DNA of 64,000 bases from Candidatus Marispirochaeta associata. Its GTDB lineage: Bacteria; Spirochaetota; Spirochaetia; JC444; Marispirochaetaceae. The notes beneath the pieces were generated by a model. It saw only the letters and a list, made by a program, of their open reading frames with translations. It made no database searches and was not told the origin of the DNA. Each line of letters begins with the position of its first letter. Position 1 is the stretch's first letter. Both the position numbers and the translations under genes were made by a program. Shown here one piece after another: positions 8,807 through 17,839 of the stretch. Where the stretch lies: contig JWTM01000186.1 in assembly GCA_001749745.1 (NCBI GenBank), positions 124,001-188,000 on the forward strand, in the 5' to 3' direction.

Positions 8807-10629
8807 GAGGGCATGCTCGCTATCTGACGCGCCTCACGAGGGCTATTCTTAGTATCCTTCTTATCTCTATCATCGCCGCCTTAGGATTTGTGGTTGTGGT
8901 AATCACGTCCCGGGCGGAGACGGAGGAGAACTATCGTCATCTTAGCGAATATGGTATCGAGCGGGCTTTCTATACCTCCAAGATTGTTATCGAAGTGATC
9001 AGGCTTACCCATATAAGGGAGGCCGGCTCCGCCGAAGGTCGGGAAGAGGCTCGGGCGGCGCTCAATCGAATTAAATCCCACTACTCATTGTACGATAATC
9101 AATTATCCGAGCACAGTCAGCCGGACCGCTTAGATTACTTTCCCGATTATTATGAAGAGATTTATACTGAGAATCAGCGGGCCTTTGAAGAGAGTTATTT
9201 CACCTTAGTCGGATTGATAGAGGCAGAGCTACGCAAGCCGGTTCCCGATATCTACCAGCTCATGCACAGTTACTATGACGAGACGCTTGACCCCTTTCTC
9301 TTGAGCGCCCGCAGGTATAACGACTCCCTTCTGCAGCTCTCCGGGATGATGTTCGCCCATGTGCATCAAACTGCGCTCAAGGATAATATGCGTCTCCAGA
9401 CGAGCCTGCTCTTCGCCCTGGTGGTCCTGATCGGTATTCTGGTCCTGCTCCTCCTCTTCCGCAGGGCGTATCTGGATTATACCTCTTCGCTGGCTCACTC
9501 TCTGGAGAAAGCCAAAGCGGCGGATGAAGTAAAGACGCAATTCCTGGCCAATATTAGCCATGAATTGAGGACGCCATTAAACGGGATCATGGGCATGGGG
9601 GATCTGCTTCGATCCACCCAGCTCGATGAGGAGCAGCTGGAACTGCTTAATTTCCTGCAGACCTCCGCCCAGGAGATGACCGACACCGTCCGGCAGTTGC
9701 TCGATTTCAATCTTTTCTCAAAAAAGACGGCGGAACTGTCCTTGAGGCCGATCGATCTGGGGAGTTTCGTCGACCATCTGACAACCCTCGCCGATCGTCG
9801 CGCCGGCTCGTTCGGAGGGTGCTTTCGTACCGATATCCCCTCTCGGCTGCCGCGGATTATGGGCGACGGGAATCGGCTCTTTCAGATCCTCTGGTCGTTA
9901 ATCGATAACGCCTGCAAATACGCCCCGGAGGGGGAGATCGAACTGAAGGTTTCCATGCAAGGGGAATATCTCTTGTTTGCAGTTCGGGATAACGGGCCCG
10001 GTGTGCCGGTAGAGATAGAAGGGGAGATCTTCGATCCTTTCTTTCGCGGCGAAGACGCCTACACTAAAAGCCATCGAGGCATGGGTATGGGGCTCTCTAT
10101 TGCGGCGATTCTTACGCAACAACTTAAGGGAACGATAGAGTATCATCGTCGCGAAGAGGGTGGGGCCTTATTCACCGTAGGTATACCGGTGTCTACTCTT
10201 CCCCATATGGATGATTCTCTCACTCATTCCATAGATCTTTCACAGCCGCTGTCTCGCGAAAACCTATCCCCGATTCTGATTGCAGAGGATGAGGTCATAA
10301 ACCGGATGTATCTAAAGACTAAGCTTCGGGATCTCGGTTTTAATACACTCGAAGCCGGGAATGGGGAAGAGGCGATCAGGATACTCCATGAGCATGAGAT
10401 CAGCTGCATTCTGATGGATATCGGCATGCCTAAAATGAACGGATTGGAAGCGACGCGCATAATCCGGCAAGGTGAAGTCTCTCCTTCTATCCCGATTATT
10501 GCGGTAACCGCCTATAACTCGGAAGAGGACCGGGAAAAGTTTGCCGAGGTCGGTATTAATGAGGTGGTCTCAAAACCGGTCGATTTCTCCAGCCTCGAAG
10601 CGATGATTGTCAAGCTTGCCAGGCGCTAA
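8803..10629 (+). CDS. Hybrid sensor histidine kinase with receiver domain
   Basis: A 608-residue inner-membrane kinase. The first membrane helix is at about 10-32, a roughly 160-residue periplasmic region is mostly helical, and the second helix is near 200-222 (LLFALVVLIGILVLLLLF). HisKA follows with NISHELRTPLNG (phosphorylated His near 253), then an ATPase domain with DNACKYAPEGE, DNGPGVP and GMGMGLSIA. The C-terminal receiver (about 485-605) has the acidic AEDE, the phospho-acceptor in CILMDIGMP (near 539) and the later Thr/Lys (AVTAY, SKPV). No separate output protein follows, so a phosphotransfer protein or the LuxR-type regulator may take the signal. It overlaps the lipoprotein gene by four bases. 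Confidence 0.92.
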   Translation: MRGHARYLTRLTRAILSILLISIIAALGFVVVVITSRAETEENYRHLSEYGIERAFYTSKIVIEVIRLTHIREAGSAEGREEARAALNRIKSHYSLYDNQLSEHSQPDRLDYFPDYYEEIYTENQRAFEESYFTLVGLIEAELRKPVPDIYQLMHSYYDETLDPFLLSARRYNDSLLQLSGMMFAHVHQTALKDNMRLQTSLLFALVVLIGILVLLLLFRRAYLDYTSSLAHSLEKAKAADEVKTQFLANISHELRTPLNGIMGMGDLLRSTQLDEEQLELLNFLQTSAQEMTDTVRQLLDFNLFSKKTAELSLRPIDLGSFVDHLTTLADRRAGSFGGCFRTDIPSRLPRIMGDGNRLFQILWSLIDNACKYAPEGEIELKVSMQGEYLLFAVRDNGPGVPVEIEGEIFDPFFRGEDAYTKSHRGMGMGLSIAAILTQQLKGTIEYHRREEGGALFTVGIPVSTLPHMDDSLTHSIDLSQPLSRENLSPILIAEDEVINRMYLKTKLRDLGFNTLEAGNGEEAIRILHEHEISCILMDIGMPKMNGLEATRIIRQGEVSPSIPIIAVTAYNSEEDREKFAEVGINEVVSKPVDFSSLEAMIVKLARR

Positions 10630-10695
10630 GGGATATCCTTTTCACGTGCTGATCTGCCCGTTCATCCCTCTATACGACGGTTAAGCGGATTTTTA

Positions 10696-10723
10696 TTGCA
10701 GATTCTGCTGGAAATCTCATAAT
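10696..10723 (+). promoter_or_regulatory. Promoter of the TRAP transporter operon
   Basis: TTGCAG (10696-10701), 16 bases, CATAAT (10718-10723). The leader is short and holds a strong AGGAGG before the ATG at 10749. Spacing and -10 match support it; the -35 match is moderate. Confidence 0.45.
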
Positions 10724-10748
10724 TGGGGCAAATCTATAGGAGGATTTC

Positions 10749-11753
10749 ATGAAGAAACTCTTAAGTGTTATGCTCATCGTGTTGCTTATCGGCTCTGTAC
10801 TGGTTGCAGAAGGTCAGAAGGAGGCCGGACAGGAGACCTACAAGATCACCGCCGGTATCGGTCTCAACGACAAATCAGCTCAGTATGAGTCCCTGGAGTA
10901 TTTCAAGGAACTGGTCGAGGCCAACAGCGACGGCCGTATTACCGTCGATCTCTACCACTCCAGCCAGCTCGGCGACGACCGGGAGATGATGGAAGCTCTG
11001 CAGCGGGGCGAGCAGGAGATGACCTGTCCCTCTACCGCGCCTATCGTTCCCTTCGTGCCCGAATTCGGCGTATTCGATCTGCCCTTCCTCTTCCCCACCA
11101 ATGAGGCTGCGGATTACATCCTCGACGGCGAGATCGGCCAGCAGTTGTTGGACGAGCTTTCCGACATCGGTATTAAGGGCCTGGTCTACTGGGAAAATGG
11201 TTACCGTAACCTGACCAACAGCGTACGCGCCGTGCGGACTCCCGCCGATGTGAGCGGTATGAAGGTTCGAACCATGGAGAATCCGATGCACCTCGACGCC
11301 TGGCGCGCAATGGGTGCGAATCCCACTCCCATGGCCTTCGGCGAGCTCTTCTCCGCTATGCAGCAGGGCGTTGTCGACGGACAGGAGAATCCCTGGGGGA
11401 CTATCTATCTGCAGAACTTCCCCGAGGTTCAGGGCTATGCTACCGATACCGGTCACGTCTACTCTCCCTTCGTACTGATGATTGCCCAGAGCTTCTGGGA
11501 TAATCTTCCCGCCGATCTGCAGGATGTAGTCATGGATGCGGCGGTACAGTCCCGCGACAAGAACCGCGAACTGAACCGGAAGTACAACAAAGAGTATATG
11601 GAGAAGCTGAAGGACGTAATGACCGTCGTAGAGCTGACTCCCGCACAGAAAGCGGAGTTTCAGGCTGCGGTAGCTCCGGTATACGAGAAGTACAGCGAAG
11701 CTATCGGCGAAGATCTGGTAGAAAGCGTTCTTGCGGAACTGAAAGATTTCTAA
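10749..11753 (+). CDS. dctP: TRAP transporter solute-binding protein (DctP family)
   Basis: A 334-residue periplasmic binding protein with a Sec signal (KKLLSVMLIVLLIGSVLVAEG). It follows the DctP fold: GIGLNDKSAQYESLEYFKE, then VDLYHSSQLGDDREMMEALQ, MTCPSTAPIVPFVPE, and the C-terminal signature VRTMENPMHLDAWRAMGANP with GVVDGQENPW. The conserved arginine of VRTMENP usually pairs with the substrate carboxylate, so an organic acid is expected. No other detail of the ligand can be read. It is followed by a hairpin that may reduce transcription of the permease genes, and the sensor triad downstream may regulate the operon. Confidence 0.95.
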   Translation: MKKLLSVMLIVLLIGSVLVAEGQKEAGQETYKITAGIGLNDKSAQYESLEYFKELVEANSDGRITVDLYHSSQLGDDREMMEALQRGEQEMTCPSTAPIVPFVPEFGVFDLPFLFPTNEAADYILDGEIGQQLLDELSDIGIKGLVYWENGYRNLTNSVRAVRTPADVSGMKVRTMENPMHLDAWRAMGANPTPMAFGELFSAMQQGVVDGQENPWGTIYLQNFPEVQGYATDTGHVYSPFVLMIAQSFWDNLPADLQDVVMDAAVQSRDKNRELNRKYNKEYMEKLKDVMTVVELTPAQKAEFQAAVAPVYEKYSEAIGEDLVESVLAELKDF

Positions 11754-11776
11754 GCTAAGTATTCAATCTGGATACG

Positions 11777-11807
11777 CGACCGGTGCTATTAGCACCGGTC
11801 GAATTTT
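11777..11807 (+). terminator. Intra-operon hairpin between dctP and dctQ
   Basis: GACCGGTGCT (11778-11787) and AGCACCGGTC (11791-11800) are perfect complements with a three-base loop; the flanking C/G pair extends the stem to 11. TTTT follows. Partial termination here would give more binding protein than permease, a usual arrangement in transport operons. Confidence 0.7.
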
Positions 11808-11831
11808 CCTGGCCTATGAAGGAGTGTTCTT

Positions 11832-12338
11832 ATGAAGCCCGGAGCTCGACCAATGGTTGCGGTGGAGAAGATATATAACAGTGTGTTGATTCTTCTAACC
11901 ACATCTATGTTTATCGTCGTCAGCTACAATGTGTTCATGCGTTTCGTTATCAACCAGTCCGTAGGCTGGGCGGATGAGCTCTCGCGCTTCATCTTTATCT
12001 GGATCTCCTTCTTAGGGGCGGTCTTGGCCTACCGATCGGACGAACATGTCGGACTGGGATTCCTAGTCGCCAAGATACGTTCGCAGAAGTTGTTGCGGGC
12101 GGTGATGGTGCTGCAGCAGCTGTTGGTGCTGCTGGTTCTGGTCTTTCTGGCCTGGTACGGCTATAAGGCTTCGACTACGGTTATGAACGTCTCCCCCGCC
12201 CTGGCCATCCCGATGTCCTGGGTCTATTTGATCGTTCCCTTTTGCGCATTTCTGATGTGTCTAATCGGTATTGGTAAACTGGTACGACTCTTCCGCGGCG
12301 GAGAGTTGAACCGTCAGTCATTAAGCTCGGTGGAGTAG
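11832..12338 (+). CDS. dctQ: TRAP transporter small permease (DctQ family)
   Basis: A 168-residue inner-membrane protein with four predicted helices (about 18-40, 53-72, 93-115 and 133-155). It carries the family pattern NVFMRFVINQSVGWADELSRFIFIW split over helices 1-2 and ERH-like charged residues after helix 2 (SDEHVGL). A strong GAAGGAG precedes the ATG. It forms the membrane complex with DctM and supports sodium-driven uptake of the DctP ligand. The dctM gene follows after five bases. Confidence 0.92.
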   Translation: MKPGARPMVAVEKIYNSVLILLTTSMFIVVSYNVFMRFVINQSVGWADELSRFIFIWISFLGAVLAYRSDEHVGLGFLVAKIRSQKLLRAVMVLQQLLVLLVLVFLAWYGYKASTTVMNVSPALAIPMSWVYLIVPFCAFLMCLIGIGKLVRLFRGGELNRQSLSSVE

Positions 12339-12343
12339 TAGTT

Positions 12344-13625
12344 ATGTTGTGGGTATTCTTATTAATACTGTTTGCGGCGGTCCTGATCGGTATTCCGGTA
12401 GTATTCTCCCTGGGGCTCGCCAATCTGGCCATGCTCCATTTTATGGATCTGCCCTATACTATCCTGCCGAGCCGGATGATATCCGGGATGAACAGCTTTC
12501 CTCTGCTCGCAATTCCCTTCTTTATGTTTGTGGGCGAGGTCATGAATCAGGGCGGTATTGCCAAGCGTCTGGTTAAGCTCGCCGATGCATTCGTCGGTCA
12601 TATAACCGGCGGGCTCGGGCATGTTAATATTCTGGCCAGCATGTTCTTCGGCGGAATCAGCGGTTCGGCTATCGCCGATACGGCCGCTATCGGCGGTTTG
12701 ATGGTTCCCCCCCATGGTGGAACAGCGCTATTCGCCCTCCTATTCGGCGGCCGTTACCGCAAGCTCCGCGGTAATCGGTATTATTATACCGCCGAGTATT
12801 CCCTTCATTCTCTTCGGCATCGTAACCTCCACCTCCATTGCCAAGCTCTTTTTAGGCGGCATTATCCCCGGGATAATCGTCGGACTGGCGCTGATGCTGA
12901 CAACCTATATTACCAGCCGTCGTCACGGCTATGGAGTCCGGGAAGCCGGGCACAAGTTCTCCATGCGGGCGGTCTGGATCGCTTTCAAAGAGGTCTGGCC
13001 GGCGCTGACTTTGCCGCTGATAATCGTCGGGGGAATCCTGGGCGGAATCTTTACCGCCACCGAGGCGGGCGCGGTTGCCGCCGTCGTCGCTCTACTGCTG
13101 GGGCTCTTCTACTACCGGGAGATCTCTATTCGGGATCTGCCCCGCATACTCCTGGCCACGGCGAAGACGACCGCCATCGTGCTGTTCCTCTGCGGGATGG
13201 CCATGGTCTCCGCCTGGCTTCTGACCCGGGCGCGGGTTCCCATGACCTTAGCCGCACTCCTGACGAGCATAACCGAGTCGAAGATCGCTATCCTGCTCCT
13301 GTGTAATCTGCTCCTGTTTCTGATCGGCTTTGTGATGGATCTGACGCCGGCTATTCTCATCCTGGCTCCTATCCTTACGCCGGTGATGACGCAGATCGGC
13401 ATTGATCCGGTCTATTTCGGCATCATTCTCTGCATCAACCTCGGTATCGGCCTGGTTACCCCGCCGGTAGGCACCGTGCTCTACGTCGCCTCGGGAGTAG
13501 CGAATGTTTCCCTCGAGAAACTGGTTCGGTCGCTCTTGCCCTTCCTGCTCACCCTGTTGCTGGTACTGCTCTTGTTGATTCTATTTCCGGGATTGGTAAT
13601 GGCGATCCCCAATATGGTCTATTAA
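12344..13625 (+). pseudogene. dctM: TRAP transporter large permease (DctM family), frameshifted
   Basis: The large permease normally moves the substrate through the inner membrane. The first frame (from ATG 12344) reads a normal DctM start through FFGGISGSAIADTAAIGG and LMVP, then leaves the family. The second frame picks up at MVEQRYSPSYSAAVTASSAV and IIIPPSIPF and runs to a TAA at 13623-13625. The break is at a run of seven C (12707-12713); with six C the two parts join into about 426 residues, the usual family length. Everything else looks intact. This may be a real mutation, a reversible slippage switch or a sequencing error. As it stands the transporter would be non-functional. Confidence 0.85.
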
Positions 13626-13704
13626 GTGCTCGGCAAATAGATAGCATGATTCTTGCGTGAAGACCGAGGTCGTGGTATCTTCTGTCTCTGCGCAAGGATA
13701 ATGC

Positions 13705-15048
13705 ATGTACCGTCGTATTCGGCCTAGGTTCCTACTCCTCTTTCCGCTTCTCCTGCTAGTCCTGGCCGGGTGCGGCCCACGGCAAAGCTCCATTCCTGAG
13801 AACCAGGGACTGAATCTGCGACGCTTCGAAGGTACGACCATCAATTTCATCGCCAACAAGCATCCCTGGATAGAGCTCATCGATCCGAGATTGGAGCAGT
13901 TCGCGACGATTACCGGGATCGAGGTCGAGCTGGCGGTCTATCCGGAAGAGCAGTTCAGGACCAAACGAACGGTGGAGCTCGTCTCCGGCGTCTCAAAACT
14001 CGATCTCTTTATGATGATGCCCGGAAACAGTCTCGACGCCTATGTGAGCCGAGGCTGGGTCGAAGCCTTGACGCCGTATATGAAAGATGAAACCGCCGGG
14101 TGGCCCGACTATGATTGGGAGGATATCTTCCCTGTGGCCCTCGAGGTCGGCCTTCGGGAGGGCGTGAACTACACTCTCCCCGTCATGCTGGAGACAAGTC
14201 TTTTAGCCTACAATCGGGATATTCTCTCCCGCTACAATGTTTCTCCGCCCACGACTATGGCTGAGTTGGAGGAAGCGGCGGCGGAGATCTACTCAGCCAG
14301 CGGCGGCGAGATATTCGGTATCACGATGCGGGGAAAGCATGGCGCGGCGAGTAGTCAATGGATAGACTTTGTACGCTCCTTCGGCGGAGACTGGCTCGAT
14401 GAAGAGGGGGTACCCGATTTCTCTTCATCTCCGGTAATGGCCGCCACCCGCTACTACGGCCGGCTGCTGCGTCGTTACGGTCCTCCCAGCGCGCCCTCCA
14501 ACGGTTGGTACGAGAGCACCTCACTCTTTATGCAGGGCCGGGCCGCGATGATCTATGACGCCAGCGTATTTAAGTCCCACTATGAGAATCCCAACCGCTC
14601 CCGGGTGGCCGGCAAAGTTGGGTATCTGCCGATTCCTGAGGGACCGGCCGGATCGGTACCGCATATCTCCAGCTGGGGCTTGGCCATCAACAGCGGATCG
14701 GACAAGAAGGGAGCCGCTTGGCTCTTCATGCAGTGGGCGGCGGGAGAGCGCATCGCCTTGGACGGACTCGAGGCGGGAATCCCCTCCTGCCGTCAGAGCG
14801 CCTGGGAGAGTCCTGGATTTCGACGCTCCGAGAGTGCGACCGATTGGATCGAGGCCTCCCTTGCCAGCTACGATCGAGCCTCTACGCGTTGGAATCCGCC
14901 GGTTATCGATATTAATTCGGGACGAGAGATTGTCGGCGAGTTGATCGTGGCCGCTATCCTCGGGCGTAATCTCGAGCTTCAAGCCGAGAGAAGTTCGCGC
15001 CGCATGAGTGAGCTCATGCGGCAGGAAAGAATGCAGGTAAGCGAATGA
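13705..15048 (+). CDS. Extracellular solute-binding lipoprotein (ABC family 1 fold)
   Basis: A 447-residue lipoprotein with the lipobox LVLAGC (Cys near residue 23). The mature protein follows the family 1 sugar-binding fold: TINFIANKHPWIELIDPRLE, LVSGVSKLDLFMMMPG, LPVMLETSLLAYNRDIL, GRAAMIYDASVF and GSVPHISSWGLAINS. AAGGA precedes the ATG. There is no ABC permease nearby; instead the stop overlaps the start of a LytS-type kinase (ATGA). I therefore infer that it is the ligand-sensing partner of that kinase and not a transporter subunit. The ligand is probably an organic acid or sugar related to the TRAP substrate. Confidence 0.85.
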   Translation: MYRRIRPRFLLLFPLLLLVLAGCGPRQSSIPENQGLNLRRFEGTTINFIANKHPWIELIDPRLEQFATITGIEVELAVYPEEQFRTKRTVELVSGVSKLDLFMMMPGNSLDAYVSRGWVEALTPYMKDETAGWPDYDWEDIFPVALEVGLREGVNYTLPVMLETSLLAYNRDILSRYNVSPPTTMAELEEAAAEIYSASGGEIFGITMRGKHGAASSQWIDFVRSFGGDWLDEEGVPDFSSSPVMAATRYYGRLLRRYGPPSAPSNGWYESTSLFMQGRAAMIYDASVFKSHYENPNRSRVAGKVGYLPIPEGPAGSVPHISSWGLAINSGSDKKGAAWLFMQWAAGERIALDGLEAGIPSCRQSAWESPGFRRSESATDWIEASLASYDRASTRWNPPVIDINSGREIVGELIVAAILGRNLELQAERSSRRMSELMRQERMQVSE

Positions 15049-17090
15049 GTATCCGCCGCCGAATTTTTCGCTCCTATCTTATTCTGATCATCATCGTCCT
15101 CGTCTACTTAACCCTCTCCTTCTTTTTAAACGGATTTCGTCTGAGGCTTGAGCGGGACCGAAACGAGATCCTGGAAGTAAACGCCGTTTGGGGCGATATG
15201 CTGGTTTTTATGAATGAGTCGGTCAGCAATTGGAATAGCGGCGCGACCTACCAGAAGTTTATCGACAACTCCCTCCTCTTCGATCGAAGATTGTCCGAGC
15301 TTACCGATGCCCATGGTCCCGCATTCTGGTACAGGAAAGAGACCATTCGCTATCTCGACAATCTGGAAACAATCTGGAAGCTGGCTCAGGTAAATATCGA
15401 GCGCATCGAGGAGACGCGAAGGAGTTCCAACTTTCTCACCGTCGAGGAGTTCCTGAATCAGGAGCCCGGACTCCAGCGGCTCTACCAAGTCTATATGCGC
15501 CTCTTAGACTCCGACACCATCGATGACAGTCGCTATGCCTTCGCCTTAAAAGAGTATATCGACACGGTCGAGTTCTTCCCTATCTATAGCGATACCGTTA
15601 ATTATCTCTTTTCGGTAATTCTAGAGAATATGGAATCTAACTATGAGCGGCTTCTGCTCATTCAGAACTACGTCAGTGTTCTCTTCTTTATAATTTTCTT
15701 AGTTAGTTTCATTCTGATCTCCACCCATTTTACAGAGAGTCTCTCCCGACCGATAACCGCCCTGAGCAATAAACTCAGCGGTTTTATCGGTAAGAGTGTC
15801 GAACCGATTACCAAGACGACACCCAACGAGCTGGAACTCCTCGAGCATGCGGTGGATGATCTAATCGTACATTATACGCATCTTTCGGAACTAGCCGGTC
15901 GTCTGGCTAACGGTCATATCGAAACATCTCTGCTGCGCTTACCTCGACAAGGCGTCGTCGGCAATGCACTGAAGGATGTGGCGGCCTATATGAAGCAGTT
16001 GGCCCAGGTCGCCGACTGGATTAGGGAGGGACAATACGGCTCGGTGATTGTAGAGAAGTCCGAGCAGGACGTGCTCGCCCGCAGTTTTAATATTATGTCC
16101 CGGGAGATCGCCTCTCGCATAACGACCTTGACGAATATCTTTGAAACCATCGATGAAGGCATTCTTCTCATCGATTCGCAAGGCAAGACAATCGAGGCCA
16201 ACCAGAAGATCGTCAACCTCCTCGATGTGGAGGATCTATCTCAGCTCGAGGAGGATGATATCCTCGATCGATTTATTCATGATGGTGAAAGCCTCCGGAA
16301 CCTGATCCTCGAGGGAAGTCCTATTTCCGATCTCTATTGCGATCTCTATTCGGCGCGTTTCGAGCTCATTCCGGTACGGATAAACGTTCGCCCCCTGACG
16401 AAAGCCGCCGGCGAGCGGGGTGATTTTCTGGTATTGGTATCCAATGAGTCGCTCAGGATCCGCATGCGCAGGGAGCAGGAGCGTCTCGCCGCCCAGGCCA
16501 CCGAGGCAGAGTTAAGGGCCTTGCGGGCGCAAATCAATCCCCATTTTCTTTTCAATACCCTGAATACCATCGCCCATCTTATCGAAACCGAGCCCGAAGA
16601 GGCGGTAGGAACGGTGGAAAAGCTGGCCGGAATGTTTCGCTACGCCCTGCTTTCTACCAAACATCCAACCGTGGCCTTGTCGGAAGAGATGCTCCATGTG
16701 CGAACGCTGTTGGAGATTGAGAAAATCAGGCACGGCAAGCGACTGGAAGTAAATCTCAATCTCGGCCGCGGGACGGAGGAGCGGCCTATCCCGCCCATGG
16801 TACTGCAGCCCTTGGTAGAGAACGGTATCAAGCATGGCGCCGATCCCGAGGGTAATATTCGGCTGACAATCTCTTCCGCCCTGGTGGATAAGAAACTGAT
16901 TATCGAAGTTGCCGACCGAGGAACCGCCGGAATCGATATCGATCGGCTCTTGAACAACAGTCGCACAGGACTGAAGAATGTGAATCAGCGCCTATTGACC
17001 CTCTATCGAAGCAGCCTCGAGTTTGAGCAATACGAGCCGAGAGGATTGCTGGTCCGGATCAAAATACCCTTGGAGGGAGAAGCGGTATGA
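15045..17090 (+). CDS. LytS/YesM-type sensor histidine kinase
   Basis: A 681-residue membrane kinase. Helix 1 lies near 7-28, a helical periplasmic region runs to about 205, and helix 2 is near 208-230 (VLFFIIFLVSFILIS). HAMP and a PAS-like region (LFETIDEGILLIDSQG, near 365-380) follow. The kinase core is of the His_kinase family, with the motif LRAQINPHFLFNTLNTI (phosphorylated His near 499), MVLQPLVENGIKHG and a short glycine-rich ATP lid (NSRTGLKNVNQRL). It overlaps both neighbours by four bases, with the binding lipoprotein before and the LytTR regulator after, so all three form one sensor unit. Confidence 0.9.
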   Translation: MSIRRRIFRSYLILIIIVLVYLTLSFFLNGFRLRLERDRNEILEVNAVWGDMLVFMNESVSNWNSGATYQKFIDNSLLFDRRLSELTDAHGPAFWYRKETIRYLDNLETIWKLAQVNIERIEETRRSSNFLTVEEFLNQEPGLQRLYQVYMRLLDSDTIDDSRYAFALKEYIDTVEFFPIYSDTVNYLFSVILENMESNYERLLLIQNYVSVLFFIIFLVSFILISTHFTESLSRPITALSNKLSGFIGKSVEPITKTTPNELELLEHAVDDLIVHYTHLSELAGRLANGHIETSLLRLPRQGVVGNALKDVAAYMKQLAQVADWIREGQYGSVIVEKSEQDVLARSFNIMSREIASRITTLTNIFETIDEGILLIDSQGKTIEANQKIVNLLDVEDLSQLEEDDILDRFIHDGESLRNLILEGSPISDLYCDLYSARFELIPVRINVRPLTKAAGERGDFLVLVSNESLRIRMRREQERLAAQATEAELRALRAQINPHFLFNTLNTIAHLIETEPEEAVGTVEKLAGMFRYALLSTKHPTVALSEEMLHVRTLLEIEKIRHGKRLEVNLNLGRGTEERPIPPMVLQPLVENGIKHGADPEGNIRLTISSALVDKKLIIEVADRGTAGIDIDRLLNNSRTGLKNVNQRLLTLYRSSLEFEQYEPRGLLVRIKIPLEGEAV

Positions 17091-17839
17091 TTAGAGCTAT
17101 CATTGCCGATGATGAGCAGCCCGCCAGAGGCAGGCTTAAGAAGTTCCTCGACGATTATCAAGGAATTGAATTGGTGGCGGAGGCGGAGAACGGGCAGGAG
17201 ACGGTAGAACAGGTTAACCGCTTGAAGCCGGATCTGCTCTTTCTCGATATTCAGATGCCCAAAGGCAACGGCTTCGAGGCGCTGGCACAGTTTACGCACG
17301 AACCGATTGTGGTGTTCACCACCGCCTACGATGAGTATGCCATCGAGGCCTTCGATGTGCATGCCCAGGATTATCTCTTGAAGCCCTTCAGCAAGGATCG
17401 CTTTGAGCAGACTATTCAGCGGGTGCGCGCCAGGCTGGGCGATCCCGAAGAGTACAAAGCGGGAACGCGGACAATCGTCTCCGAGATCAATCCGGTTCAA
17501 GGGGTTTTAAAACGGGTCAGCGTCAAGAAAGGTCATGTTTTTACTATTCTCCCCACCGAGGCGATCCTGGCGATCACCACTATCGACGGCTTGGTCTATA
17601 TCCACACCGCAGACAATGAGTTCCAGTCGGACACAACCCTAAATCAGTTTGAGCGCCGGCTGGACCCCTCCCTCTTTATGCGCATACACCGTTCATCTAT
17701 CGTCAATCTCGAGCGGATTACCAAAATCATGCCCTGGGGGCAGGGGCGCTATGCAGTAGTTCTAGAGAACGGCAACTCCCTGCAGGTAAGCAGGGAGCGC
17801 ATAAAGGAGTTCCGGGAGCGGGTGGGTTTGAAGATCTAA
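17087..17839 (+). CDS. LytTR-family response regulator
   Basis: A 250-residue regulator. The receiver domain (1-120) has IADDEQPAR, the phospho-acceptor in LLFLDIQMPKGNG (near Asp 53), TTAYDEYA and the YLLKPF lysine. The C-terminal LytTR DNA-binding domain (about 145-248) has FTILPTEAILAI, NEFQSDTTLNQFERRLDP and MRIHRSSIVNLERI. It acts with the overlapping LytS-type kinase. Likely targets are the TRAP operon just upstream or the dehydrogenases downstream, but no direct repeat of LytTR type was identified. The last four bases overlap the convergent dehydrogenase gene. Confidence 0.92.
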   Translation: MIRAIIADDEQPARGRLKKFLDDYQGIELVAEAENGQETVEQVNRLKPDLLFLDIQMPKGNGFEALAQFTHEPIVVFTTAYDEYAIEAFDVHAQDYLLKPFSKDRFEQTIQRVRARLGDPEEYKAGTRTIVSEINPVQGVLKRVSVKKGHVFTILPTEAILAITTIDGLVYIHTADNEFQSDTTLNQFERRLDPSLFMRIHRSSIVNLERITKIMPWGQGRYAVVLENGNSLQVSRERIKEFRERVGLKI

